Source: Sulfuriferula multivorans
Lineage (GTDB): Bacteria; Pseudomonadota; Gammaproteobacteria; Burkholderiales; Sulfuriferulaceae
Length of the DNA stretch: 32,343 bases
NCBI RefSeq assembly: GCF_003851125.1
Contig: NZ_BGOW01000007.1
Span: 1 to 32,343 of the forward strand
Direction: 5' to 3'
Made by a program: the position numbers and the translations under genes. Shown one piece after another: positions 25,608-32,343 of the stretch. The notes below the pieces were generated by a model. That model searched no databases and was not told the DNA's origin. It was given only the letters and a program-made list of their open reading frames with translations. Every line of letters begins with the position of its first letter. The first letter of the stretch is position 1.

Positions 25608-25666
25608 AATTCGTAATAGAATTTCCTGAAATTGGGAATCGATTCAAACCCAATATAAGAACCTGA
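25608..25666 (+). pseudogene. Diverged duplicate of the 3' end of the allA gene
   Basis: Positions 25608-25655 align without gaps to 23893-23940 in allA with 38 of 48 bases identical by eye. In frame it encodes FVIEFPEIGNRFKPN, against FVIEFPEIKRWLKPD in the lyase, and reaches a stop at 25664-25666. A TAA lies immediately upstream in frame. It is a relic, not a gene. Confidence 0.7.
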
Positions 25667-25754
25667 CCCCACGCTGGATACACTTTATTTCAGATCGGCA
25701 ACACATAGTGTTATTTCCATGCCAACTGAAATTGCAAACCCTGATCCCGCATCT

Positions 25755-26450
25755 CTAAACTAAAACCCGAAGAGCATTAATCAAACTGTCCGAAGTTGCA
25801 GTTGCCCCGAAAATACCCCCTTGCATGCTTACCATTGTGATTGCCGCTTCATGGTGGCGCTTCTCCGTCGCTCCTGTGCAATCGGTGAGGAGCAGGCATT
25901 CGAAGCCCCGGTCATTGGCCTCCCGCATAGTCGTGTGGACGCACACATCGGTCGTGATGCCTGTGAGGATCAGGTGAGTGATACCCACGGTGTGCAAGAT
26001 GTGCTCCAAGTCTGTGGCATAGAAGCTTCCCTTACCCGGTTTATCGATGATAACTTCTCCGGGAATAGGCACAAGTTCAGGGATAATGTCCCAACCAACC
26101 TCACCGCGTACCAGAATGCGCCCACACGGACCCATTTCGCCGATGCCGGGGCAAACGTTCTTGCTCCGCCAGACCTTATTGGCTGGCAGGTCAACAAGCT
26201 CGGGACGGTGTCCTTCCCGGGTATGGATAACCCGCATGCCCGGCACTTTGCGCACGACATCCAGTGTCCGTCGTATGGGCTCTACAGCCGCGCGAGTCAT
26301 GCTGATGTCGTAGCCCATCGCGTCGACGTAACCGCCTTTGCCACAAAAGTCGGTCTGCATATCTATAACCAGCAGTGCGACCCGCTCCGGCGAAATTTCC
26401 CCGTCGAAGGGCCATATATAGGGATCGGCGTTTACTTTGAATGTTTTCAT
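25755..26450 (-). CDS. Isochorismatase-fold cysteine hydrolase, biuret amidohydrolase-like
   Basis: A 231-residue hydrolase of the isochorismatase-like family. The likely Asp-Lys-Cys triad is Asp30 in LVIDMQTDF, Lys137 in IIDKPGK and Cys170 in [12 protein letters not shown], with the family cis-peptide before the cysteine. The fingerprint ([72 protein letters not shown]) is that of biuret amidohydrolase (BiuH) and close relatives more than of ureidoacrylate hydrolase RutB. BiuH makes allophanate and ammonia. The ATG has a strong AGAGGA ribosome binding site. A hairpin terminator separates it from the BMP gene upstream, so read-through or its own promoter is needed. No cyanuric acid hydrolase is present, so the natural substrate may be a ureide rather than biuret. 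Confidence 0.87.
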   Translation of the reverse strand: MKTFKVNADPYIWPFDGEISPERVALLVIDMQTDFCGKGGYVDAMGYDISMTRAAVEPIRRTLDVVRKVPGMRVIHTREGHRPELVDLPANKVWRSKNVCPGIGEMGPCGRILVRGEVGWDIIPELVPIPGEVIIDKPGKGSFYATDLEHILHTVGITHLILTGITTDVCVHTTMREANDRGFECLLLTDCTGATEKRHHEAAITMVSMQGGIFGATATSDSLINALRVLV

Positions 26451-26540
26451 TGCTTCCTCTGAATCCGGATAAGCCGTGGTGCAGCCCGTTGATGGTCAAG
26501 GATATGAGCAAACGGGATCGGACCACCACAGCAAATTGTG

Positions 26541-26571
26541 AAAAACCGCCGGGCGGTATTCACCCAGCGGT
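26541..26571 (-). terminator. Rho-independent terminator downstream of the BMP gene
   Basis: On the minus strand, ACCGCTGGG and CCCGGCGGT pair over nine positions (one G-T) around a nine-base loop and are followed by a run of T. It begins 23 bases after the BMP-family stop codon and precedes the biuret-hydrolase-like gene. Confidence 0.75.
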
Positions 26572-26594
26572 CAGCCAACGCAGACCGAGTCAGT

Positions 26595-27653
26595 TTATTG
26601 AACAGTACCGATCACGCCCTTCACAAAAAAGTTCATCTGCTCTACAGAAGCGGACGGCATGGTGGTACCTTCCGCCGCAACTACGGTGCCGTCCTGTTTC
26701 ACAATTGGGCCAGCCCACAGCGGATCTTTACCCGACACGAAGGCCTGTTCTTTCTTGGCGATCAGCGCTTTGGTCTTGTCGGTAACGGATGGACCGAATT
26801 TCGTCAGCTTAACATCGCCGGTCGCCAGGCTGCCGCGGATGTTTTCCGATTTCCATGTGCCTTTTTCAATACTCTCGACGATCTTGGTCATCATCGGCCC
26901 CCAGTTCCAGGCGGCACCCACCAACCAGCCCTTGGGTGCAAATTTACTTGCGTCGGCGTGATAGCCAACCACGTGCACACCGCGTTTTTCAGCAGTTTGG
27001 ACAATGGCAATGGGAGAGTCCACGTGCATGGAGAGCACATCTACTCCGGAATCAATCAGTGCATTGGCTGCTTCGGCTTCCTTCGCAGGATCAGACCATG
27101 TACCAGTCCAAACAACGGTAGTGGTCACTTTAGGATTGACGCTTTGGGCGCCACGAGTAAAGGCGTTGATATTGCGGAGCACCTGGGGGATTGGGTGCGC
27201 GGCGATGAAGCCCAATTTACCGGATTTTGTGCTTGCGCCTGCCGAAATGCCCGCTAGATACATCACGTCATCGATGTCGGCAAAATAGGTGCCCAAGTTT
27301 TTTGCCAGTTTGAATCCGCCCGAATGCATAAAAGTAACATTCGGATACTTCTTGGCAACCTTAAGGGCCGGATCCAGGTAGCCATAGCTGGTGGCGAAAA
27401 TGACCTTGTATCCGGACTGTGCCAGACGCTCCATCACCCGTTCCACATCGGCGTTTTCCGGGATGTTTTCAAAGTAGCTGGTCTTGACATCCTTGACGTG
27501 CTTTTCCATATAAAGCCGCCCCTGATCCTGGGCGTAGTTGTATCCATAGTCTGTTTTTGGGCCGACATAAATATAGCCGATCTTTGTTTCGGCATAGGCA
27601 GTTGTGATAGCGGCAAACAGCCCGATGGCGGCCAATATGCTTTTGAATTTCAT
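26595..27653 (-). CDS. BMP-family ABC transporter substrate-binding protein (purine/nucleoside type)
   Basis: A 352-residue periplasmic binding protein of the BMP/PnrA-like family, which binds purine nucleosides or bases. The signal peptide is MKFKSILAAIGLFAAITTAYA, cleaved before ETKIGYIYVG. Family patterns follow: KTDYGYNYAQDQGRLYMEKH, IFATSYGYLDPALKVAKKYPNV, MHSGGFKLAKNLGTYFADIDDVMYLAG, GKLGFIAAHPIPQVLRNINAF, and GVDVLSMHVDSPIAIVQTAEKRG. I chose the ATG at 27653, which has GGGGAG seven bases upstream; the longer frame to 27722 adds residues before the signal. It ends the second importer operon and could also serve the permeases in the xdh operon, which lack a binding protein of their own. 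Confidence 0.94.
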   Translation of the reverse strand: MKFKSILAAIGLFAAITTAYAETKIGYIYVGPKTDYGYNYAQDQGRLYMEKHVKDVKTSYFENIPENADVERVMERLAQSGYKVIFATSYGYLDPALKVAKKYPNVTFMHSGGFKLAKNLGTYFADIDDVMYLAGISAGASTKSGKLGFIAAHPIPQVLRNINAFTRGAQSVNPKVTTTVVWTGTWSDPAKEAEAANALIDSGVDVLSMHVDSPIAIVQTAEKRGVHVVGYHADASKFAPKGWLVGAAWNWGPMMTKIVESIEKGTWKSENIRGSLATGDVKLTKFGPSVTDKTKALIAKKEQAFVSGKDPLWAGPIVKQDGTVVAAEGTTMPSASVEQMNFFVKGVIGTVQ

Positions 27654-27760
27654 GCTTTGCTCCCCGTTGTGATCAATGTTAAAAAACGTCAGAAAAAAAT
27701 AGATGCTTTCCTGCTTCCACACTCACAAATCCGATGCAGAACCAGCCATGCCAAAAACCG

Positions 27761-28684
27761 CTAGCGAAAAATTGCAGTGAGTCCCTGAGGAGCCCCTCCT
27801 TCCTTGTTTGCCAGATAATAGCTAACCAGTAAAACAAGCAGCGTCACGACATAGGGTATGGTGGCCAACAAGTACGGAGAGACGGCCACACCAGCCGTCT
27901 GCAGCCGCAGATAGAAGGCTTCCGACCCGCCGAACAGTAGTGCTGCAGGCAAAGCCAGGAAGGGATTCCAGCGGGCTACGATAACCAGACCGACTGCGAC
28001 CAATCCTCGGCCTCCGGTCATGTTCTCAACCCAGTCGCGCGTGTAATCCACGGACATCGCCGCGCCAGCGAAACCCGAGAAAAATCCTCCAATCAGAACA
28101 CCCTGAACCTGGACAAATGCCGGGTTGATTCCTGTCGCGCGGGCAACCTGGACGGACTCACCTACGGATCGCCAAATCAGCCCGGTTCTTGTGCGGTACA
28201 GCCATATTCCCACTAGTGGGGTCGCGATCAGACCGATGATCACAGTAGGTGTCAGTTGGGAGACGAAAGTCCCAAGTATTGGCACGGTCTGCCAATGTGC
28301 TGATAAAAGGTGATGGAATCCATGTATTTTTTGGCCCACATATGGAATTCCATAAAACGAGGTCAGCCCCATGCCCAGGATCAGAACGGCGATACCACTA
28401 GCGATTTGATTTGCTTTCAGACCAACACAAAGCCCGGCGTGCAAGGACGACATCAGCACGCCTGCCAATGCGCCGACCAGGAGTCCGATCCAGGGATTAC
28501 CGAAACTCAGGGTTGCAGCGAACCCGGCCAAAGCGCCGACCAGCATTTGACCCTCTACGCCGAGATTGATAATGCCCACCCGCTGGGTAAGCGTTTCACC
28601 CAGAATTGCGAGCAGGATTGGCGTTGAGCTGCGCAGGGAAGAAACCGTCAGATCGCTGATGTTAAATGCGGAAGAGTCAAGCAT
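27761..28684 (-). CDS. ABC transporter permease, nucleoside/purine type (second importer, permease 2)
   Basis: A 307-residue hydrophobic permease of the BPD_transp_2 family. The N-terminal STPILLAILGETLTQRVGIIN and LGVEGQMLVGALAGF patterns correspond to those of the permease at 10755-11681, showing the same class but clear divergence. It overlaps the upstream permease by eight bases. A 107-base gap with two T-runs separates it from the binding-protein gene. Confidence 0.93.
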   Translation of the reverse strand: MLDSSAFNISDLTVSSLRSSTPILLAILGETLTQRVGIINLGVEGQMLVGALAGFAATLSFGNPWIGLLVGALAGVLMSSLHAGLCVGLKANQIASGIAVLILGMGLTSFYGIPYVGQKIHGFHHLLSAHWQTVPILGTFVSQLTPTVIIGLIATPLVGIWLYRTRTGLIWRSVGESVQVARATGINPAFVQVQGVLIGGFFSGFAGAAMSVDYTRDWVENMTGGRGLVAVGLVIVARWNPFLALPAALLFGGSEAFYLRLQTAGVAVSPYLLATIPYVVTLLVLLVSYYLANKEGGAPQGLTAIFR

Positions 28685-29711
28685 GGTAGCCTCTCAGTTT
28701 CACCCAGTTCATGACCACCAATGCGCTTACGAACAACATCCCTTGCAGGATAATGGCGCTGGAGGAAGGAAGTTGCGCGAACAACTGTAAAGCGTCGGCA
28801 GAAGACAGCAGGCCACCAACGAGAATGGACATTGGGATAATCCTCAAAAAACTTTGTCCCGACAGCCACGCCACTAGGAATCCGCTCCAACCGTAGCCAC
28901 CGGCCAAGCCCGCTTGCAGCCTTCCCTGCATGACGGAGGTTTCAGCGATACCTGCGATCCCGGCCAGGAGCCCGGAAATCGCCATGACGATAATGACGTT
29001 GCGCTCATAATTCAAACCCGCACTCAGAGCAACCCGTTGGTTACTGCGCATTACTTTCAAAGCGATGCCCCAACGACTGTAGGTCACCAAAACGTGAAGA
29101 ATGAGTGCAGCCACAACCCCGATGACCAATCCTAAATGCACTCGCGAGCCGAAAAAAGTGGGCAATATGGCGGCATCCGGGAAGTTGGCGGAGGCAGGCC
29201 ATCCCAAATTGCTTGGGTCTTTCCAGGGTCCATGCACCACATAGTCCACGAGTTGCAGCGCGAGATAGTTCAACATGAGGGTGCTAATTGTCTCGTTAAC
29301 GCCGAGCCGCGCCTTGAACACGCCAGGCACCGCTCCCCAGAATGCACCGCCGAGACTCGCTGTCAGGAGCATGAGTGGCAGCACAACCCATGCCGATCCA
29401 TTCATCATGCTCAGCACCAGTGCAGTGCCTGCCATGGCACCGAAATTCATTTGCCCCTGAGCCCCTACAGTGACAAGACCGAGCTTGGCCGGAAGTACGA
29501 CGGCACTGGCACAAAGCAGTATTGGGGCGACTTTTACCAAGGTTTCGGACCAGGCAAAGCTGTCACCAAATGCACTCTTCACCATCTCCAAGAAAAGCGC
29601 TACCGGGGCATGCCCCTCAAGCAGAAAAAACCCTGCACCCAGAGCCAAGAATAGGCATGCCGATGCCAGGATTGGAAATACTTCGGCGCGCAAAACCCGG
29701 CTTCCATTCAT
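28677..29711 (-). CDS. ABC transporter permease, nucleoside/purine type (second importer, permease 1)
   Basis: A 344-residue inner-membrane permease of the BPD_transp_2 family, corresponding to the one at 11678-12787. The KLGLVTVGAQGQMNFGAMAG segment is the equivalent of the NIGAEGQLTMGA pattern, and TISTLMLNYLALQLVDYVVHGPWKDP parallels the LVQGPWRDP motif of the other set. Its ATG overlaps the ATPase stop by four bases and its end overlaps permease 2 by eight, so translation is coupled along the set. Confidence 0.93.
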   Translation of the reverse strand: MNGSRVLRAEVFPILASACLFLALGAGFFLLEGHAPVALFLEMVKSAFGDSFAWSETLVKVAPILLCASAVVLPAKLGLVTVGAQGQMNFGAMAGTALVLSMMNGSAWVVLPLMLLTASLGGAFWGAVPGVFKARLGVNETISTLMLNYLALQLVDYVVHGPWKDPSNLGWPASANFPDAAILPTFFGSRVHLGLVIGVVAALILHVLVTYSRWGIALKVMRSNQRVALSAGLNYERNVIIVMAISGLLAGIAGIAETSVMQGRLQAGLAGGYGWSGFLVAWLSGQSFLRIIPMSILVGGLLSSADALQLFAQLPSSSAIILQGMLFVSALVVMNWVKLRGYHA

Positions 29712-31210
29712 GCCGTCTTCCTCGCACCTGTCATGAGTAATCCGATGGTCTGCCTGTCTGCTGATGCTGCGGGCAGAATACCGGTAATTTTTCCATGGGA
29801 AAGAACCGCGATACGGTGCGCGTATTGCAACAGGTCATCAAGATCTTCTGATATCCATAGAATGCATGCGCCTCTTTCAGCGTGCTTGAACATCTGCTCA
29901 TAGATCGCCCGAGTGGATAAAATATCCAAACCCATGCTCGGGTAGCAAGCTACGACCAAAGACGGCATGCCGGACAACTCCCGCGCCGAAACTAGTTTTT
30001 GCAAATTGCCGCCGGATAAATCCTGTGCCAACTTGGTTGGATCCGATGGCCGCACGTTAAACTCATCAATTAGTTTCTGCGCCTGAGCTTGCTCAGTCTG
30101 TTTTTTCGGAAAGAAAGGCATACCGACAAGACGATGGAGACTAAGGTTGGTGGTAAGGTCAAGGTCCGACGCCACACCGTTTTCCAGAGGTTGTTCAGGG
30201 ATATACCCGATTTTGCTGTTCCGGTTTGGATTAACTGGTTGCCGCCCCAGGCGGCTCACCACCTCCCCATCCAGTATCACTTCGCCGTTATCCAAAACAG
30301 CCAGGCCCGCGACCGCATCAGCCAGCAGACGCTGTCCGTTTCCTGCAACACCGGCAATGCCCAGAATTTCTCCCGGAGCGAGTTGGAGTTCGATGTCAAC
30401 GATAGCGGCACGCCGATCCTTGGCGCTGATGCTCTTGATCCAAAGTTTTTGAATGTCCTTTTGCGGGCTCTTGACTGATGGATTGGCAGCTACTTGATGC
30501 TGTCCCATCATCAAAGTAACCATCTCGTCGATGGTTTTCCCACGTGCGTCGGCGACCTCCACCAAGCGACCAGCGCGCATGATTGCGACCCGGTCAGCGC
30601 ACGCTTCCACATCTTCAAATTTATGGGTAATAAGCACCACACTACGGCCGCTGTCAGCTAATTGCCTAACCAGCGCCCACAGCCTTTCCGACTCCTGAGG
30701 CGTGAGTACGGCTGTAGGCTCGTCAAGAATGACCAGTTGTGCATTCAGGTTAAGCACTTTTGCCAACTCCACCAGTTGCTGCTCTCCGATAGCGAGGTGG
30801 CGGACAAGTTTGGATGGATCAATATCACGAGCAAGTTTGGTTAAATTCTCTAAAACAGTTGACCATACAGGGCGGTGCCTGCTTTGCCACCATGGGGACT
30901 TTGGGTAAGCCAGCATCAGGTTTTCCGCCACACTTAACGCCGGAATCAAGTTGAACTGCTGAAATACCATGCCTATGCCCAAGGCCATTGCAGTGCGAGG
31001 CGTATCGATTTCCACTGTGGTTCCGTCAATAACGATCTCTCCCGAGTCACCTTGGTAGAAACCATAGAGGATTTTCATCAAAGTGCTCTTGCCTGCACCA
31101 TTTTCACCCAGCAGCGCTAACACCTCGCCGGCTTTGATTTCCAGGTTCACGTCCGCGTTGGCAGCGACTTCACCGAAATGTTTGCTGATACCTCGAAGTT
31201 CGATATGCAT
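29708..31210 (-). CDS. ABC transporter ATP-binding protein, nucleoside/purine type (second importer)
   Basis: A 500-residue double ATPase. Domain one: Walker A GENGAGKST near residue 36, VFQQFNLIPALSVAENLMLA, signature LAIGEQQLVELAK and Walker B LVILDEPTAVL. Domain two: degenerate P-loop GVAGNGQRLLADAVAGL and signature LSGGNLQKLVSARELSG. It is the first gene of the second importer operon, about 40 bases downstream of a strong sigma54-type promoter. The ATG at 31210 has a poor ribosome binding site. The set is complete because the BMP binding protein follows the permeases. Confidence 0.94.
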   Translation of the reverse strand: MHIELRGISKHFGEVAANADVNLEIKAGEVLALLGENGAGKSTLMKILYGFYQGDSGEIVIDGTTVEIDTPRTAMALGIGMVFQQFNLIPALSVAENLMLAYPKSPWWQSRHRPVWSTVLENLTKLARDIDPSKLVRHLAIGEQQLVELAKVLNLNAQLVILDEPTAVLTPQESERLWALVRQLADSGRSVVLITHKFEDVEACADRVAIMRAGRLVEVADARGKTIDEMVTLMMGQHQVAANPSVKSPQKDIQKLWIKSISAKDRRAAIVDIELQLAPGEILGIAGVAGNGQRLLADAVAGLAVLDNGEVILDGEVVSRLGRQPVNPNRNSKIGYIPEQPLENGVASDLDLTTNLSLHRLVGMPFFPKKQTEQAQAQKLIDEFNVRPSDPTKLAQDLSGGNLQKLVSARELSGMPSLVVACYPSMGLDILSTRAIYEQMFKHAERGACILWISEDLDDLLQYAHRIAVLSHGKITGILPAASADRQTIGLLMTGARKTA

Positions 31211-31237
31211 GAAGTCGGCCCAAATTAAAATGCATCA

Positions 31238-31247
31238 TTGCATGCAA
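31238..31247. promoter_or_regulatory. Palindrome at the predicted transcription start of the second importer
   Basis: TTGCATGCAA is a perfect 10-base palindrome starting four bases downstream of the -12 element. A shorter TGCATGCA copy is at 25132-25139 near the channel-gene promoter. It could be a repressor site, possibly for the GntR protein. Confidence 0.4.
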
Positions 31248-31250
31248 CAA

Positions 31251-31266
31251 AGCAAGTTACATGCCA
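31251..31266 (-). promoter_or_regulatory. Putative sigma54 promoter of the second importer operon
   Basis: Minus strand TGGCATG-TAAC-TTGCT matches the consensus TGGCACG-N4-TTGCW at all but one fixed position and has exact spacing. Start of transcription would be near 31240. Confidence 0.72.
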
Positions 31267-31419
31267 TTTGATTGAAACTAAACCGGTGCTGCTGGCAAAA
31301 TCAATACCCTTATAAGGGGAAAGGGGCAGAACTAAGACTGCTTCCTCTATAAACTTTATTTAGCCTCCTACATTTTTGAATTTTATATGGGACGATTTCT
31401 GCCATGATTACCCTTTACA

Positions 31420-31436
31420 TGCACAAAGGAAGTGCA
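31420..31436. promoter_or_regulatory. NtrC-type enhancer site upstream of the second importer
   Basis: TGCACAAAGGAAGTGCA is a 17-base dyad with perfect outer arms TGCAC and GTGCA and GC-N11-GC spacing, the classical NtrC site form. Its centre is about 190 bases upstream of the predicted sigma54 start site. Confidence 0.65.
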
Positions 31437-31653
31437 AAAATAGCGAAAATCGCACCACAACAGGATCATATCCAAAAGATCTGTAAGCTATTTTTAGCCC
31501 GCGCTCCTTTTACGGAAATTTAACTACCTGGCTGGGTTCGCTGCGCCGTAATGGAAAGCGATACATATGCTTCCTCAAAGCAGGCAGACAAGACCGATAC
31601 TGATCTAGATAATGGTCCTGAAGACCTTATGGATCTTGCCTGTACAAACAACA

Positions 31654-32252
31654 TTAACGCCGTACTTCTTGTTGAAATATGTGCAAACAGTGCGCTTTGG
31701 TGCGGACGAATTCCGCATCCGACAGGGTTTCCACGCTGCGTGGGCGCGCAATGTCAAATGGCACGATCTCTGCAATGCGTGTCGGACGCCGCGTGAGTAA
31801 CAGAATTTGATCCGATAGGTATACAGCTTCTTCAAGATCGTGAGAAACCAGGACCATCGTGGTGTGAGTTGCCAAGAATACTTCCTGCAGTTTGTCTCGA
31901 ATGAACAGCGTCATCTCGTAGTCCAGCGACGAAAATGGTTCATCGAGAAAAAGTACTTCTGGCTGCGGTGCTAGCGCACGCATGATTGACGCCGTCTGTT
32001 GTTGTCCACCAGACAACTCATATGGGTAGCGATTAAGGTCGAACTGCACATCGAACGAAGTAACGAGTTCTCCGACACGATGCTCAACCTCTTGCTTAGT
32101 CTTGCCCGCTAGCTTCAGCGGATAACGGATGTTATCGATGGTGCGCATCCAGGGGAACAGCGCGTCACGGTAGTTCTGGAATACGTAGCCGATAGTCGTG
32201 TCACGCAGTGACTTGCCATCAAAAAGTATCTCGCCGCTGTCGACCGGAACAG
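31654..32252 (-). pseudogene. 5'-truncated ABC transporter ATP-binding protein (SsuB/TauB type)
   Basis: The frame encodes about 200 residues of a nitrate/sulfonate-type importer ATPase: SGEILFDGKSL, Q-loop GYVFQNYRDALFPWMRT, signature LSGGQQQ, Walker B VLFLDEPFSSLD, switch His in LVSHDLEEAV, and a normal C-terminal tail. The Walker A half, expected just before SGEIL, is missing. At the point where homology stops, about 32252, the sequence changes to the end of an IS256-family element. I infer that insertion cut the gene, and the 5' part must lie outside the window or be lost. Without Walker A the remaining product cannot bind ATP normally. It is similar in class to the ATPase at 4805-5587. 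Confidence 0.8.
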
Positions 32253-32343
32253 GGGGTATCCGCGATTTTGTGTAAACGGGAAATCGTTTAAAGCTGCGGC
32301 ATGCGCTCATCGAACATGATCGTGAACCGATTTAACGCGGCCT
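32252..32343 (-). mobile_element. Right end of an IS256-family insertion sequence (partial)
   Basis: Starts with a GGGGGTATCCGCGATTTTG terminal sequence followed by TGTAAAC, the form of IS256-family inverted repeats (containing ACACAAAA on the other strand), then the 3' end of a transposase gene. The other end is outside the window, so target duplication cannot be checked. Confidence 0.7.
32288..32343 (-). CDS. IS256-family transposase, C-terminal end only
   Basis: The last 18 codons of a minus-strand gene read AALNRFTIMFDERMPQL and stop (TAA at 32288-32290). This is the usual C terminus of IS256-family (mutator-type) DDE transposases, which end in an ALNQFAI-F-ERF-like sequence about 35-100 bases from the right inverted repeat, as here. 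The rest of the gene continues beyond the window edge. Confidence 0.72.
   Translation of the reverse strand, partial: AALNRFTIMFDERMPQL

Larger units (their letters stand above)
25018..25754. other. 737-bp region: channel-gene promoter plus decayed mobile and gene fragments
   Basis: The left part holds the control elements of the channel gene. From about 25360 to 25666 there are traces of an IS3-type element and a diverged piece of the allA 3' end. A 71-codon minus-strand frame (25092-25307) and a short plus-strand frame (25427-25609) are not gene-like. The last 90 bases before the hydrolase stop show nothing recognisable. Confidence 0.6.
31211..31653. other. 443-bp intergenic region upstream of the second importer
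   Basis: Contains a sigma54-type promoter, a 10-base palindrome TTGCATGCAA at 31238-31247 near the predicted start site, and a near-perfect NtrC-type dyad at 31420-31436. The segment 31440-31653, downstream of the truncated ATPase gene, shows no recognisable gene; short frames there lack family features. Confidence 0.65.

Noticed and set aside
27745-27760. CGCTAGCG followed by a T-run as a terminator after permease 2
   Set aside because: The stem is three base pairs with almost no loop and overlaps the stop codon; it is unlikely to terminate transcription.
31443-31460. Second NtrC-like site next to the strong dyad (GCACCA half site and small GCGA-N3-TCGC palindrome)
   Set aside because: The right half does not fit and GC-N11-GC spacing is not met.
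31551-31796. 81-codon plus-strand frame near the truncated ATPase
   Set aside because: Mostly antisense to the ATPase remnant with no domain; a shadow frame.
1-32343. tRNA, rRNA or CRISPR structures
   Set aside because: No cloverleaf-like segments, rRNA-like stretches or regularly spaced repeats were noticed by eye on either strand.

Overview
This window looks like the purine-catabolism region of a betaproteobacterium (Burkholderiales or Nitrosomonadales type). That assignment rests on moderate GC, the gene set (xdhABC, a PuuD-type membrane uricase, PuuE-type allantoinase), and several putative sigma54/NtrC promoter elements; it is an inference from sequence character, not from a database match.

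Layout. (1) Positions 1-570 hold a remnant of a SagB-type nitroreductase. (2) Positions 612-5587 on the minus strand carry an accessory uptake and hydrolysis cassette: ABC ATPase, permease, NMT1/THI5-like binding protein, TauE/SafE exporter and an amidase. (3) Positions 6099-19534 on the minus strand form one long, tightly overlapped operon, in transcription order: hydroxyisourate hydrolase, XdhA, XdhB, XdhC, a nucleoside/purine-type ABC importer (ATPase and two permeases), the membrane urate oxidase PuuD, guanine deaminase, 8-oxoguanine deaminase and a cytidine-deaminase-fold deaminase. (4) A 627-bp divergent control region (19535-20161) separates this from (5) a plus-strand operon (20162-23960): GntR/FCD regulator, allantoinase, OHCU decarboxylase, allantoicase and ureidoglycolate lyase. 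(6) A Tsx-like outer-membrane channel (24130-25017, minus) follows. (7) Positions 25385-25666 are a small graveyard with an IS3-type OrfA fragment and a diverged copy of the 3' end of the ureidoglycolate lyase gene. (8) Positions 25755-31210 on the minus strand hold a second complete purine/nucleoside-type ABC importer (ATPase, two permeases, BMP-family binding protein) and a biuret-hydrolase-like isochorismatase-fold enzyme. (9) At the right edge an ABC ATPase gene has lost its Walker A half, cut off by the end of an IS256-family element.

Together the genes give a full route: outer-membrane entry, inner-membrane import, deamination of guanine and 8-oxoguanine, oxidation of xanthine to urate, then urate to 5-hydroxyisourate, OHCU, allantoin, allantoate, ureidoglycolate, and finally glyoxylate plus two urea. 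No urease is in the window. Sequences matching the sigma54 -24/-12 promoter with exact spacing lie upstream of the accessory ABC cassette, the channel gene and the second importer, with a weaker one before the xdh operon. Four GC-N11-GC dyads resembling NtrC sites accompany three of them. The most economical reading is nitrogen-limitation control by NtrC/sigma54 with a purine-intermediate-responsive GntR regulator on top. No tRNA, rRNA or CRISPR array was seen.
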